From positions 1 through 7,045 of the forward strand of contig JAKQOH010000157.1 of NCBI GenBank assembly GCA_029565415.1: DNA of 7,045 bases. The letters run 5' to 3'. Under the pieces are notes generated by a model. It was not told where the DNA came from, did no database searches, and worked only from the letters and a program-made list of their open reading frames with translations. The first letter of the stretch is position 1. Each line of letters opens with the position of its first letter. Source of the DNA: Candidatus Rifleibacteriota bacterium (lineage in GTDB: Bacteria > Riflebacteria > Ozemobacteria > Ozemobacterales > Ozemobacteraceae). This document shows, one piece after another, positions 1-6,009 of the stretch. The position numbers were made by a program, and so were the translations under genes.

Positions 1-2
1 TC

Positions 3-299
3 AATATCAAGCTGATGAAGACGGGCGGTCTGCGCGGCGCCCAGCAAATCTGTGCCATGTCCGAGCTTCACGGTGTCGAGTGTTTCATGGGGTGCATGAT
101 GGAGAGCAAGCTGGCCGTCACCGCCGCCGCCCACCTGGCCTGCGCCAGGAAGATCATCACCCGCTGCGATCTCGACAGCCCGTCGCTTTGCGCCACCGAT
201 CCGATTCGGGGCGGCGCGATGCTCGACGGTCCCATGCTGATCATGCCCGATGCCCCCGGCCTCGGCATCGAGGGCGTCGACGACGTTATCTGGGACTGA
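3..299 (+). CDS. L-Ala-D/L-Glu (dipeptide) epimerase, C-terminal fragment
   Basis: The fragment (98 residues plus stop) is the C-terminal part of an enolase-superfamily protein of the muconate-lactonizing subgroup; the start lies before the window. It opens with NIKLMKTGG, the strand carrying the second catalytic lysine (fragment residue 3). The pair CDLDSP follows, with Asp at fragment residues 56 and 58. The Lys-to-Asp spacing of 53 equals that between Lys268 and Asp321 in the Bacillus subtilis enzyme YkfB, where the DxD pair holds the amino group of the dipeptide. The end, with PGLGIEGVDD, also fits the family. Family members epimerise L-Ala-D-Glu to L-Ala-L-Glu in the cytoplasm so that murein-derived dipeptides can be degraded or recycled. 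The catalytic barrel's earlier KxK lysine and metal ligands are outside the window. Family assignment is firm; substrate is inferred from the DxD motif. Codons are very G+C rich here (about 72% in the line 121-180 by hand count). Confidence 0.88.
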   Translation, partial: NIKLMKTGGLRGAQQICAMSELHGVECFMGCMMESKLAVTAAAHLACARKIITRCDLDSPSLCATDPIRGGAMLDGPMLIMPDAPGLGIEGVDDVIWD

Positions 300-367
300 C
301 CCCCCATTTTCTCAGAAAGGCTCTCGAGACAAGGATATTCGATACAATTTCATCGACAGGATAGGAT

Positions 368-1081
368 ATGGGTATTCGATCAACCGAGAACATACTGGTC
401 ATAGCCTCGCATCCGGACGACGAAGTCCTGGGAGTTGGAGGAACGATCGCCAAAAAAGCGATGAGCGGACATGACGTATTCGTCGTCATTCTTGCCACCG
501 GAATCGCCGCGAGATATCCCAACCCAGAACTTCATGCCGAAACGATCGTAAGTGAAATCGACCGGCTGAAAAAAGATGCCGAAAAGGCAGCGGAAACCCT
601 GAAAATCAAAGAGATGTTTTTCCTGGATTTTCCCGACAACAGGTTGGACACGGTCCCAAAAATGGATTTGACCTTCAAACTCAAACAGGTCATCGATACG
701 GTCAAGCCTGAAACGGTATACATCCATCACTTCGGAGATTACAACTGGGATCACGGAATCGCGTTCGACGTATCTCTCATGGCCTGCCGCCCGAATGTTG
801 GCGATTTTTTCCCTCGTCGTATCTATTCATACGAAGTTTTATCGTCGAGCGAGAGAAGTTTTCAAAACAGTTCCAATGTGTTTTGTCCAAACGTCTTCGA
901 AAACATACGAGATACGATAGAACAGAAAAAAAATGCCCTGCGATGCTATACGTCCGAATCGAAACCCTATCCACACCCACGCTCTCCGGAAGCCGTCGAA
1001 TATCTGGCCCGGAAACGGGGAATCGAAGTCGGGCTCGAGTTTGCCGAAGCCTTCCAGCTCATACGGGAAATCAATCCATAA
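368..1081 (+). CDS. PIG-L/LmbE-family zinc N-deacetylase
   Basis: A 237-residue protein of usual length for the family. The zinc motif HPDDE is at residues 15-19 after a short hydrophobic strand, and the downstream ligand motif is in HHFGDYNWDH at residues 120-129, where His129 should be the third ligand. Family members remove the acetyl group from N-acetylated amino sugars (GlcNAc-PI, GlcNAc-inositol, lipid- or nucleotide-linked HexNAc) in the cytoplasm. No signal peptide or membrane segment is seen. The start at 368 has AGG at 358-360, 7 bases upstream; the 68-base gap after the epimerase holds no clear terminator and no convincing promoter. It is the first gene of the five-gene unit, and next to a formyltransferase it most likely frees an amine for re-acylation. 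That role is inferred; the substrate is unknown. The gene is noticeably A+T richer (42-48% G+C in three counted lines) than the epimerase before it. Confidence 0.9.
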   Translation: MGIRSTENILVIASHPDDEVLGVGGTIAKKAMSGHDVFVVILATGIAARYPNPELHAETIVSEIDRLKKDAEKAAETLKIKEMFFLDFPDNRLDTVPKMDLTFKLKQVIDTVKPETVYIHHFGDYNWDHGIAFDVSLMACRPNVGDFFPRRIYSYEVLSSSERSFQNSSNVFCPNVFENIRDTIEQKKNALRCYTSESKPYPHPRSPEAVEYLARKRGIEVGLEFAEAFQLIREINP

Positions 1082-1093
1082 CGAGGCGCTTTC

Positions 1094-1759
1094 ATGTCAA
1101 GGATCATCATCATCGGCGGCATCGAATCCACGTACAGAAACGCTCAACTCCTCTTCGAACTGGGTGAGGAAATCTGCATGTTCTTCACGAGGGGAGAGCG
1201 ATCGCCCGGGTGGGAAGGCGTCGATCTGATCGACGAATCGAGATTTCCATTCGCGTCCCGGGTCCCCAAGACCATCGTCCAGGGAAATATCAATGAATAT
1301 GCGAAAGCCATGGCCGGGATGCATCCCGATTACATCTGGTCCCTGGGATGGCAACAGCTGTTCAAAAGCGAAATTCTAGACATTTGTCCCGTCCTGGGGA
1401 TCCACGAATCGCTTCTTCCCGAGGGCGCGGGATCGGTTCCGATAGCGAACGCCATCCTTCACGACAGGCCCCGGACGGGGGTCACCCTCTTCGAACTCGA
1501 CGGCGGTATGGATACCGGTCCGATCATCGGCCAGCTCGTCGGGAAACTCGACCCGAGAAAAGCGACGGCCACCGCGCTGTACAATGAAGCCATGGAGCTC
1601 GAGGAACGGCTCCTCACCCTCTTCGTTCCGCTCCTTCGCGATAATATAGCTCCAAGAATACCTCAGGACATGACGAAACGAACGGCCTACGGAAAAATCA
1701 CCTGGGAAGAATGGCCGGAAGAAAAGAACCGCAGGGCGAGGACGTATCCGTACACATGA
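1094..1759 (+). CDS. stand-alone formyltransferase domain, likely sugar N-formyltransferase
   Basis: A 221-residue protein matching only the catalytic domain of methionyl-tRNA formyltransferase; the C-terminal tRNA-binding domain of true Fmt (about 315 residues) is missing. The core motif GIHESLLP spans 102-109, followed by GVTLFELDGGMDTGPII. His104 and Asp140 match the catalytic His108 and Asp144 of E. coli Fmt, with the identical spacing of 36. The third catalytic residue, Asn106 in Fmt, aligns with Gly102 here. Relatives with short length transfer formyl from N10-formyl-tetrahydrofolate to amino sugars such as dTDP-4-amino sugars. The start has GAGG at 1083-1086, 7 bases ahead, and lies 12 bases after the deacetylase stop. 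The neighbour suggests its acceptor is the amine exposed by that deacetylase, giving an N-formyl sugar. Formyltransferase fold is clear; chemistry and acceptor are inferred, and the Asn-to-Gly change leaves activity to be shown. Confidence 0.85.
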   Translation: MSRIIIIGGIESTYRNAQLLFELGEEICMFFTRGERSPGWEGVDLIDESRFPFASRVPKTIVQGNINEYAKAMAGMHPDYIWSLGWQQLFKSEILDICPVLGIHESLLPEGAGSVPIANAILHDRPRTGVTLFELDGGMDTGPIIGQLVGKLDPRKATATALYNEAMELEERLLTLFVPLLRDNIAPRIPQDMTKRTAYGKITWEEWPEEKNRRARTYPYT

Positions 1760-3324
1760 AAACGATGTTCATTCATCTCGAATCCGCGAAAAAATGCGAG
1801 TCTGACGCAAGGCTCGTCATGACATGGAGAAATGATCCGGAAACGCTGAAGATGTTCTATCATTCCCAACCGAAGCGTTGGGAGTCCTTTTATACGGAAT
1901 ATTGCACGGAATATTTCACCAACCCCGACCTGCTGCCCGTCTTTGCCTATGCGGAAGGCGAAACCGTCGGCTTTTTGAGGTTCAACGCCTACGAAGATGC
2001 CGGCATCCCGGGAAACGTCGTCGATATCGATATCAATCTCCGCCCTTCGAAGCGAGGCCAGGGCCTGGGAACCGAAGTTCTGAAGCGAGGCGTTTCCCAT
2101 CTGTTCGACAAAGGGTACGACGCCGTCATTGCCGAAGTGAAACAGATGAACATCGCTTCCATCCGGGCCTTCGAAAAAGCCGGCTTTTCATACGTCGATT
2201 CGATGAACAAACGCATCGAAGACACGGGAGAGACGGTTCCCATTTTCCGTTTCATGGTCCGAAGGCCGCAACGGCACCCGGCGGAAGAACGAAAACCCGT
2301 GTTCATCATAGCCGAGGCAGGCTCCAACTGGCGCTGCGGAACTCCGGCGAGAGACCTTCGGATGGCCAGGGCCCTCATCGACGTTGCCGCCGAAGCCGGT
2401 GCGGATGCCGTGAAGTTTCAGACATACAAAGCGGAAACGGTCTACGTTCCGAACGCAGGCGATTCGGATTACCTCTCGGAAGCAGGAATAAAGGAGTCGA
2501 TCACCAGCATTTTTCAAGACCTTTCGATGCCGTATGAACTGATTCCGGAACTCGCCGAATATTGCCGAAAACAGCACATTCAGTTTTTATCCACGCCGTT
2601 TTCCGTTGCCGATGCCAAGGCCGTCGATCCATACGTCGGCATTCACAAAATTGCATCCTACGAAATCAGCCATATCAGGCTGATCGAGTTCCTTGCAAAA
2701 ACTGGCAAGCCGGTCATTCTCTCGACCGGCGGAGCTACCTGTGACGATATTGCGTGGGCTCTGCACCATTTTCACCTGCATGGCGGCAAAGACATATCCC
2801 TAATGCAATGCACGGCCAAATATCCGGCCCCCCTTTCGACCCTGAACCTTCAGGTCATTCCCGATCTCATGGCGCGTTTCAAGGTTCCCGTCGGTCTTTC
2901 CGATCACAGCCGGGATCCCCTCACCGGCCCCGTTGGAGCGGTCGCTCTGGGAGCCTCGATCATCGAGAAGCACTTCACGCTTCACAACAGGCTTCCCGGC
3001 CCGGATCATTCCTTCGCTCTCACCCCGGATGAACTGAAGCAGATGGTCCGGGCAATCCGGCAGATCGAAGAGGCTTCCGGATCCGGGAAAAAGGAAGTTC
3101 AGGCCCAGGAACGAGAACTGCGATCCTTTGCGCAGCGTTCCATCCAAGCGATCGTGAACATCAGGAAGGGTGACGAGTTGCGCGAAGGTATATCTGTCGA
3201 TATTCTTCGTCCCGGCAAACAGAAGCAGGGACTTCATCCCAGGCATATCGACGCCATGGAAGGGAAACGAGCGGCTCGGGACATCCCGTTGGGCGACGGG
3301 ATCCAGGAAGGCGATTATGAATGA
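1756..3324 (+). CDS. GNAT N-acetyltransferase fused to NeuB-type nonulosonate synthase with SAF domain
   Basis: A 522-residue fusion. Residues 1 to about 165 form a RimJ/RimL-like GNAT domain with the acetyl-CoA motif RGQGLG at 100-105 and the usual AFEKAGF segment. After a charged linker, residues 181 to about 445 form a NeuB barrel: FIIAEAGSNW (183-192), VKFQTYKAE, LSDHS (381-385), IEKHF (403-407) and GPDH (415-418). Residues 461-522 are the C-terminal SAF (antifreeze-like) domain, starting RSIQA and holding the LRPG motif. NeuB proteins condense phosphoenolpyruvate with a six-carbon amino sugar to a nine-carbon sialic-, legionaminic- or pseudaminic-like acid. GNAT enzymes such as PseH acetylate the precursor amine. 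The start at 1756 is chosen because ATGA overlaps the formyltransferase stop; an upstream ATG at 1711 would overlap 49 bases and adds residues without domain match. The NeuB loop reads SNW where the family usually has NH. Both halves look complete. The exact sugar cannot be told. Confidence 0.93.
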   Translation: MKTMFIHLESAKKCESDARLVMTWRNDPETLKMFYHSQPKRWESFYTEYCTEYFTNPDLLPVFAYAEGETVGFLRFNAYEDAGIPGNVVDIDINLRPSKRGQGLGTEVLKRGVSHLFDKGYDAVIAEVKQMNIASIRAFEKAGFSYVDSMNKRIEDTGETVPIFRFMVRRPQRHPAEERKPVFIIAEAGSNWRCGTPARDLRMARALIDVAAEAGADAVKFQTYKAETVYVPNAGDSDYLSEAGIKESITSIFQDLSMPYELIPELAEYCRKQHIQFLSTPFSVADAKAVDPYVGIHKIASYEISHIRLIEFLAKTGKPVILSTGGATCDDIAWALHHFHLHGGKDISLMQCTAKYPAPLSTLNLQVIPDLMARFKVPVGLSDHSRDPLTGPVGAVALGASIIEKHFTLHNRLPGPDHSFALTPDELKQMVRAIRQIEEASGSGKKEVQAQERELRSFAQRSIQAIVNIRKGDELREGISVDILRPGKQKQGLHPRHIDAMEGKRAARDIPLGDGIQEGDYE

Positions 3325-3979
3325 TACCCGCCGCTGGGTCTTTTTCGACCTCGACGGCACTCTCGCCGACAGCCTTCCCGGAATGTATCGTGCATACGAG
3401 AACTTTCTCGGAGGATACGAAAGGCAGGGTACGAGAGACGAGTTCGAAGAACTGAATGGACCGTCTCTTCCCGAGATCGTCGCAATTCTGAAGACCCGAT
3501 ACGGCCTGACCGACGGGGAAGATGCTCTCATGGCCGCGTACAAGAAGCATATCCTCGATGTCTACCGGCACATCGTCAAGCCCATGCGCGATGCGGCCGA
3601 AGTGTTGCGCTCGCTCACGAACAGAGGATATCGCTTGCTCCTGGTGACCTCCGCCGATCGTGACGTCGCGACCGAATTCATCAGAAGTCAGGACTGGACG
3701 CAGTATTTCACGAATTTTCTTTTTGGTGACGACACGTTCGAGGCCAAACCATCTTCAGAGATATACAACCTTGCCGTGAAGAAAGCCGCCGCCCAACCAG
3801 ATGCCGTAGTCGTCGTCGAAGATTCATGCAACGGCGTCATTTCAGCCAAAGGCGCAGGCCTCTATGTGTTCGGCCTGGAGGGAAATCAGACGAAAGAATC
3901 GTTGTTACAGGCAGGAGCAGACATCACCATTTCCCGGCTCGGAGAGCTGTTACTCCTGCTGAAGCCCCTTCATGAGTGA
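3317..3979 (+). CDS. HAD-superfamily sugar-phosphatase-like hydrolase
   Basis: A 220-residue haloacid-dehalogenase protein of the beta-phosphoglucomutase/phosphatase type. All four motifs are present: FDLDGT with the nucleophile Asp11 and acid/base Asp13, Thr111 in LVTSAD, Lys144 in EAKPS, and Glu168-Asp169 in VVVEDSCNG. The stretch between motifs I and II is long enough for a helical C1 cap. The start at 3317 overlaps the fusion gene's stop by 8 bases and has AGGAAG at 3305-3310, spaced 6; an in-frame ATG at 3170 lies deep in the upstream gene and is not used. Known NeuB partners of this superfamily dephosphorylate nonulosonate-9-phosphates (sialic acid or KDN 9-phosphate phosphatases), so a 9-phosphatase role is plausible. 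A sugar-1-phosphatase or a mutase are alternatives. Phosphatase-type chemistry is well supported; the substrate is inferred from position alone. Confidence 0.9.
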   Translation: MNDTRRWVFFDLDGTLADSLPGMYRAYENFLGGYERQGTRDEFEELNGPSLPEIVAILKTRYGLTDGEDALMAAYKKHILDVYRHIVKPMRDAAEVLRSLTNRGYRLLLVTSADRDVATEFIRSQDWTQYFTNFLFGDDTFEAKPSSEIYNLAVKKAAAQPDAVVVVEDSCNGVISAKGAGLYVFGLEGNQTKESLLQAGADITISRLGELLLLLKPLHE

Positions 3980-4754
3980 CTTCCGAATGAAACACGAAGT
4001 CGTGGCCCTTGGACACATCGAGATGCGGCTGGACCGGGATTCGGGACTTGATGAGCTTCTGGCCCGGCATCGTGCCCTCATCGAAAATATATGGTGCGAA
4101 ATTCAAGAAGAACGCGGGGGAACGTTGTTCAACGGCATCCTTCCATGCTTCGTTCGCATCTGCCGGGAGGACGAGAAAACAACGGTATTCGGGCAGTTCA
4201 TCGAATACAAGCAGTTCATCGCGCAAAGACGACGGCCCGATCTGCAGCTCGACATCAAACCCGTCGGTGTGAGCGGCATCACCGTTCTGAAATGGCAGGA
4301 CAGCGAGTATGTTTTGTTCGCGAGGCGAACGGATAGGACGACGGAGTATCCTGGGTTTCTCGAACTCGTCCCTTCCGGAAGCATCGATCAGGAATTCGTT
4401 GCCGCCGACGGCGTCGTTGATTACCGGGCAAAACTTCTCTCGGAATTCATCGAAGAAACGGGCTTGTCCCGAGATTGCGTGCAAAGCGTCTCGGGCTTCG
4501 CCCTGGTGCTGGACACCGATCACCATGTGTATGACATCTGCTGTGAAATCGTTCTTGCCATTTCGAAAGAAACCTTCAGGCACGCGTTTCGATCCGATGA
4601 GTATTCCGACCCTCTGTTCGTCTCCAGAATGGATCTGGAAGCATTCATACGTGCGAATGTCGATTCGATCGTCCCGACATCGGCAGCCATCATAGAAGCA
4701 TATCTGAAACGCAACGAGGGGAAAGAGGAGTTCCTTCCCCGCCGGCCGCGATGA
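3972..4754 (+). CDS. divergent NUDIX-type hydrolase
   Basis: A 260-residue soluble protein. Residues about 85-230 look like a NUDIX fold: a strand with VLFARR, then ELVPSGSID (131-139), then LLSEFIEETGL (155-165), matching the REUxEExGU half of the NUDIX box with Glu158, Glu161 and Glu162 present. The box Arg is Ser157, and about 8 extra residues lie between the Gly136 loop and the helix, so the canonical Gly-x5-Glu-x7 spacing is broken. The first 85 residues are unfamiliar. NUDIX enzymes cleave nucleoside diphosphates linked to another group, including sugar nucleotides. The start at 3972 overlaps the HAD stop by 8 bases; ATG at 3987 is an alternative and neither has a strong Shine-Dalgarno site. 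As last gene of the unit it may cleave a nucleotide-sugar precursor or product. NUDIX membership is fairly sure; the substrate is not known. Confidence 0.75.
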   Translation: MSDFRMKHEVVALGHIEMRLDRDSGLDELLARHRALIENIWCEIQEERGGTLFNGILPCFVRICREDEKTTVFGQFIEYKQFIAQRRRPDLQLDIKPVGVSGITVLKWQDSEYVLFARRTDRTTEYPGFLELVPSGSIDQEFVAADGVVDYRAKLLSEFIEETGLSRDCVQSVSGFALVLDTDHHVYDICCEIVLAISKETFRHAFRSDEYSDPLFVSRMDLEAFIRANVDSIVPTSAAIIEAYLKRNEGKEEFLPRRPR

Positions 4755-4769
4755 AAATGCTTTATATGG

Positions 4770-4799
4770 GAAGCCGCCCCTCGAGGGAGGGGCGGCTTC
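4770..4799. terminator. hairpin between convergent genes, likely bidirectional terminator
   Basis: A perfect 13-bp inverted repeat (GAAGCCGCCCCTC at 4770-4782 with its complement at 4787-4799) encloses a 4-base loop GAGG. It starts 15 bases after the NUDIX stop and ends 20 bases from the stop of the oppositely directed amidase gene. The T-rich run after it on the + strand is interrupted (TTGCATTTCT), and on the - strand only short T runs follow, so it is not a textbook intrinsic terminator in either direction. The position and G+C-rich perfect stem still make termination or 3'-end protection of both transcripts the best reading. Confidence 0.75.
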
Positions 4800-4819
4800 T
4801 TGCATTTCTATAACAATAA

Positions 4820-5824
4820 TTATTTTTTCATGCCGGTGTTTTTCAGGACTTCCTCGCGATAATACGACATTCTGTTGTACACGCCGTCTCCGGGGCAGGT
4901 TTTGCTGGAGAAGTTCCGGTGGCCGAAATACTGGGTGCGGGGATCGATCTTGTAGGTCGATGAGAGCCAGGACAGCAGGCTGACGAGCGAGGCTTCCATC
5001 TTCGCGTTCACCGGGTCGGCGCCCGGATCGTAGTTGCCGATCATGCAGATGCCGACCATGTTGGTGTTGGGCGGGCAGTGCGCGCCGAGAGCGTTTTCGG
5101 GGCGGCCCTGGTAGATGACGCCGTCGGGCCCGATCAGGAAATGGTAGCCGATGTCGGCCCAGCCGGTATTCGGATCATCCATGTGGTAGTTCTGGATTCC
5201 GCGGATCGTGGCGGCGCCCTTATACTGGGCCTGAGCCGGCTGCCAGCTGTGGTGCAGGACGATCTTCAGCGGGGTCTGAATCCGGTATTCTCCCTTCGCC
5301 GGGCGCGCTTTCCATTCGGCACGCGAGACGACCGGCGGCTTGGGGCACACGTTGGCGACGGGCAGCGGCACGGTCTTGGCCATCACGGCTTCCATCATCT
5401 CTTCGCCCATCCGGCGACCCTGGGCGATATAGCGGTTCACGCGGGTCGTTCCCATCGAGGGATCGTAGACGACGAACACCATCTGCCAAGCAGAAACCGG
5501 ATTCACATCGGCAAAATGCGCTTCGGCATCGAACGCTTCGAAGCGGCTCCAGCGACCGGTCTTCGCGTAGCGGAAGCGGACATACGAGTTCACCGTCGCG
5601 CCGGGCGCTTTTTCGACATCGGCAGCGACCATGAGCGTATCGAGGGGTTCGTCGAGTTCGTACACCGGGGTCTCGAAGGAGCCGTAATTCTTTCCGGAAA
5701 CCTCGAACGCCGGTGTAACGGATATCCTGTAGCTGGGCGGGTCTTCATCGGCCCGGGCGGTCGGAACGGCCAACACCAGCAGTACAACCAAGAAACAGAA
5801 CCAGATCCGCGACCAATACTTCAT
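4820..5824 (-). CDS. secreted N-acetylmuramoyl-L-alanine amidase, PGRP/Amidase_2 family
   Basis: A 334-residue exported zinc amidase. Residues 1-25 are a signal peptide (charged start, hydrophobic FLVVLLVLAV, cleavage after TARA). Residues about 30-135 form a beta-rich domain that I do not recognise. Residues about 165-330 are the PGRP/Amidase_2 domain, beginning VSRAEW. Zinc ligands are His191 (LHHSW), His302 (GHRNF) and Cys310 (TCPGDG); Tyr227 (GYHF) and Lys308 match the catalytic Tyr46 and Lys128 of T7 lysozyme, and the His302-Cys310 spacing of 8 equals His122-Cys130 there. All residues for hydrolysis are present, so it should cut the bond between MurNAc and L-Ala in murein outside the cytoplasm. 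The start at 5824 is chosen over an ATG at 5884 because it opens the signal peptide, has GAGGAG 6 bases upstream, and the likely -10 box lies between the two. The gene is transcribed alone and faces the NUDIX gene. Confidence 0.93.
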   Translation of the reverse strand: MKYWSRIWFCFLVVLLVLAVPTARADEDPPSYRISVTPAFEVSGKNYGSFETPVYELDEPLDTLMVAADVEKAPGATVNSYVRFRYAKTGRWSRFEAFDAEAHFADVNPVSAWQMVFVVYDPSMGTTRVNRYIAQGRRMGEEMMEAVMAKTVPLPVANVCPKPPVVSRAEWKARPAKGEYRIQTPLKIVLHHSWQPAQAQYKGAATIRGIQNYHMDDPNTGWADIGYHFLIGPDGVIYQGRPENALGAHCPPNTNMVGICMIGNYDPGADPVNAKMEASLVSLLSWLSSTYKIDPRTQYFGHRNFSSKTCPGDGVYNRMSYYREEVLKNTGMKK

Positions 5825-5830
5825 TCTCAA

Positions 5831-5836
5831 CTCCTC
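5831..5836 (-). promoter_or_regulatory. ribosome binding site of the amidase gene
   Basis: On the - strand the sequence reads GAGGAG, six bases before the ATG at 5824. It decides this start against the in-frame ATG at 5884, which has no comparable site. Confidence 0.8.
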
Positions 5837-5854
5837 GCAGAAATGCTTTTCTAA

Positions 5855-5883
5855 ATTATACCGAAAGCACTCAAAACAATCCA
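5855..5883 (-). promoter_or_regulatory. likely sigma-70-type promoter of the amidase gene
   Basis: On the - strand a perfect TATAAT lies at 5860-5855, about 30 bases ahead of the amidase start. At a 17-base spacing the -35 hexamer would be TGGATT (5883-5878), a poor match to TTGACA. Transcription would begin near 5848, giving a leader of about 24 bases. The perfect -10 box in an A+T-rich patch is the main support; the weak -35 suggests low activity or help from an activator. Confidence 0.5.
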
Positions 5884-5932
5884 CCCCCGGATCATCTGGC
5901 CACTCACCTCCAGTCCTCCCCGGAGAGAAGGG

Positions 5933-5961
5933 TTTACGGATGGGAATATTTTCAGTAAACT
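5933..5961 (+). promoter_or_regulatory. possible promoter of the SpoIID-like gene
   Basis: TTTACG at 5933-5938 and TAAACT at 5956-5961 each match the sigma-70 consensus at four of six positions and stand 17 bases apart. The pair lies about 50 bases ahead of the start at 6010, in the space between the divergent amidase and SpoIID-like genes. Matches this weak occur by chance, so the call rests largely on position. Confidence 0.3.
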
Positions 5962-5995
5962 TATTTCATCATCATCACAGGGGTACGCATTCTCT

Positions 5996-6003
5996 GGAAG
6001 GAG
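5996..6003 (+). promoter_or_regulatory. ribosome binding site of the SpoIID-like gene
   Basis: GGAAGGAG, containing a full AAGGAG core, ends six bases before the ATG at 6010. It fixes this start against an ATG at 5940 in another frame. Confidence 0.85.
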
Positions 6004-6009
6004 CCGTTC

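Noticed and set aside
322..329. TCTCGAGA palindrome in the gap before the deacetylase gene
   Set aside because: An 8-base palindrome alone is too short to call an operator or terminator and has no second copy nearby.
343..348. TACAAT as a -10 box for the five-gene unit
   Set aside because: It matches TATAAT at five of six positions, but no -35-like hexamer is found at 16-18 bases and there is no TG extension, so a promoter cannot be supported here.
1711..1755. Upstream ATG extension of the GNAT-NeuB gene
   Set aside because: It would overlap the formyltransferase by 49 bases and adds 15 residues with no domain match; the ATGA overlap at 1756 is a typical coupled start.
3170..3316. Long upstream extension of the HAD gene
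   Set aside because: It lies wholly inside the SAF-domain coding region in another frame; the start at 3317 has a good Shine-Dalgarno site and begins the DLDGT motif at the normal distance.
3924..4805. Open frame of 293 codons on the - strand opposite the NUDIX gene
   Set aside because: No recognisable domain or ribosome binding site, it crosses the terminator hairpin, and the + strand frame has clear NUDIX motifs. It is a shadow of codon bias.
5078..5854. Open frame of 258 codons on the + strand opposite the amidase
   Set aside because: Arg/Gly/His-rich text without a motif, antisense to a gene with a full catalytic set.
5825..5884. Longer amidase start at 5884
   Set aside because: It puts 20 residues ahead of a standard signal peptide and would begin upstream of the likely -10 box.
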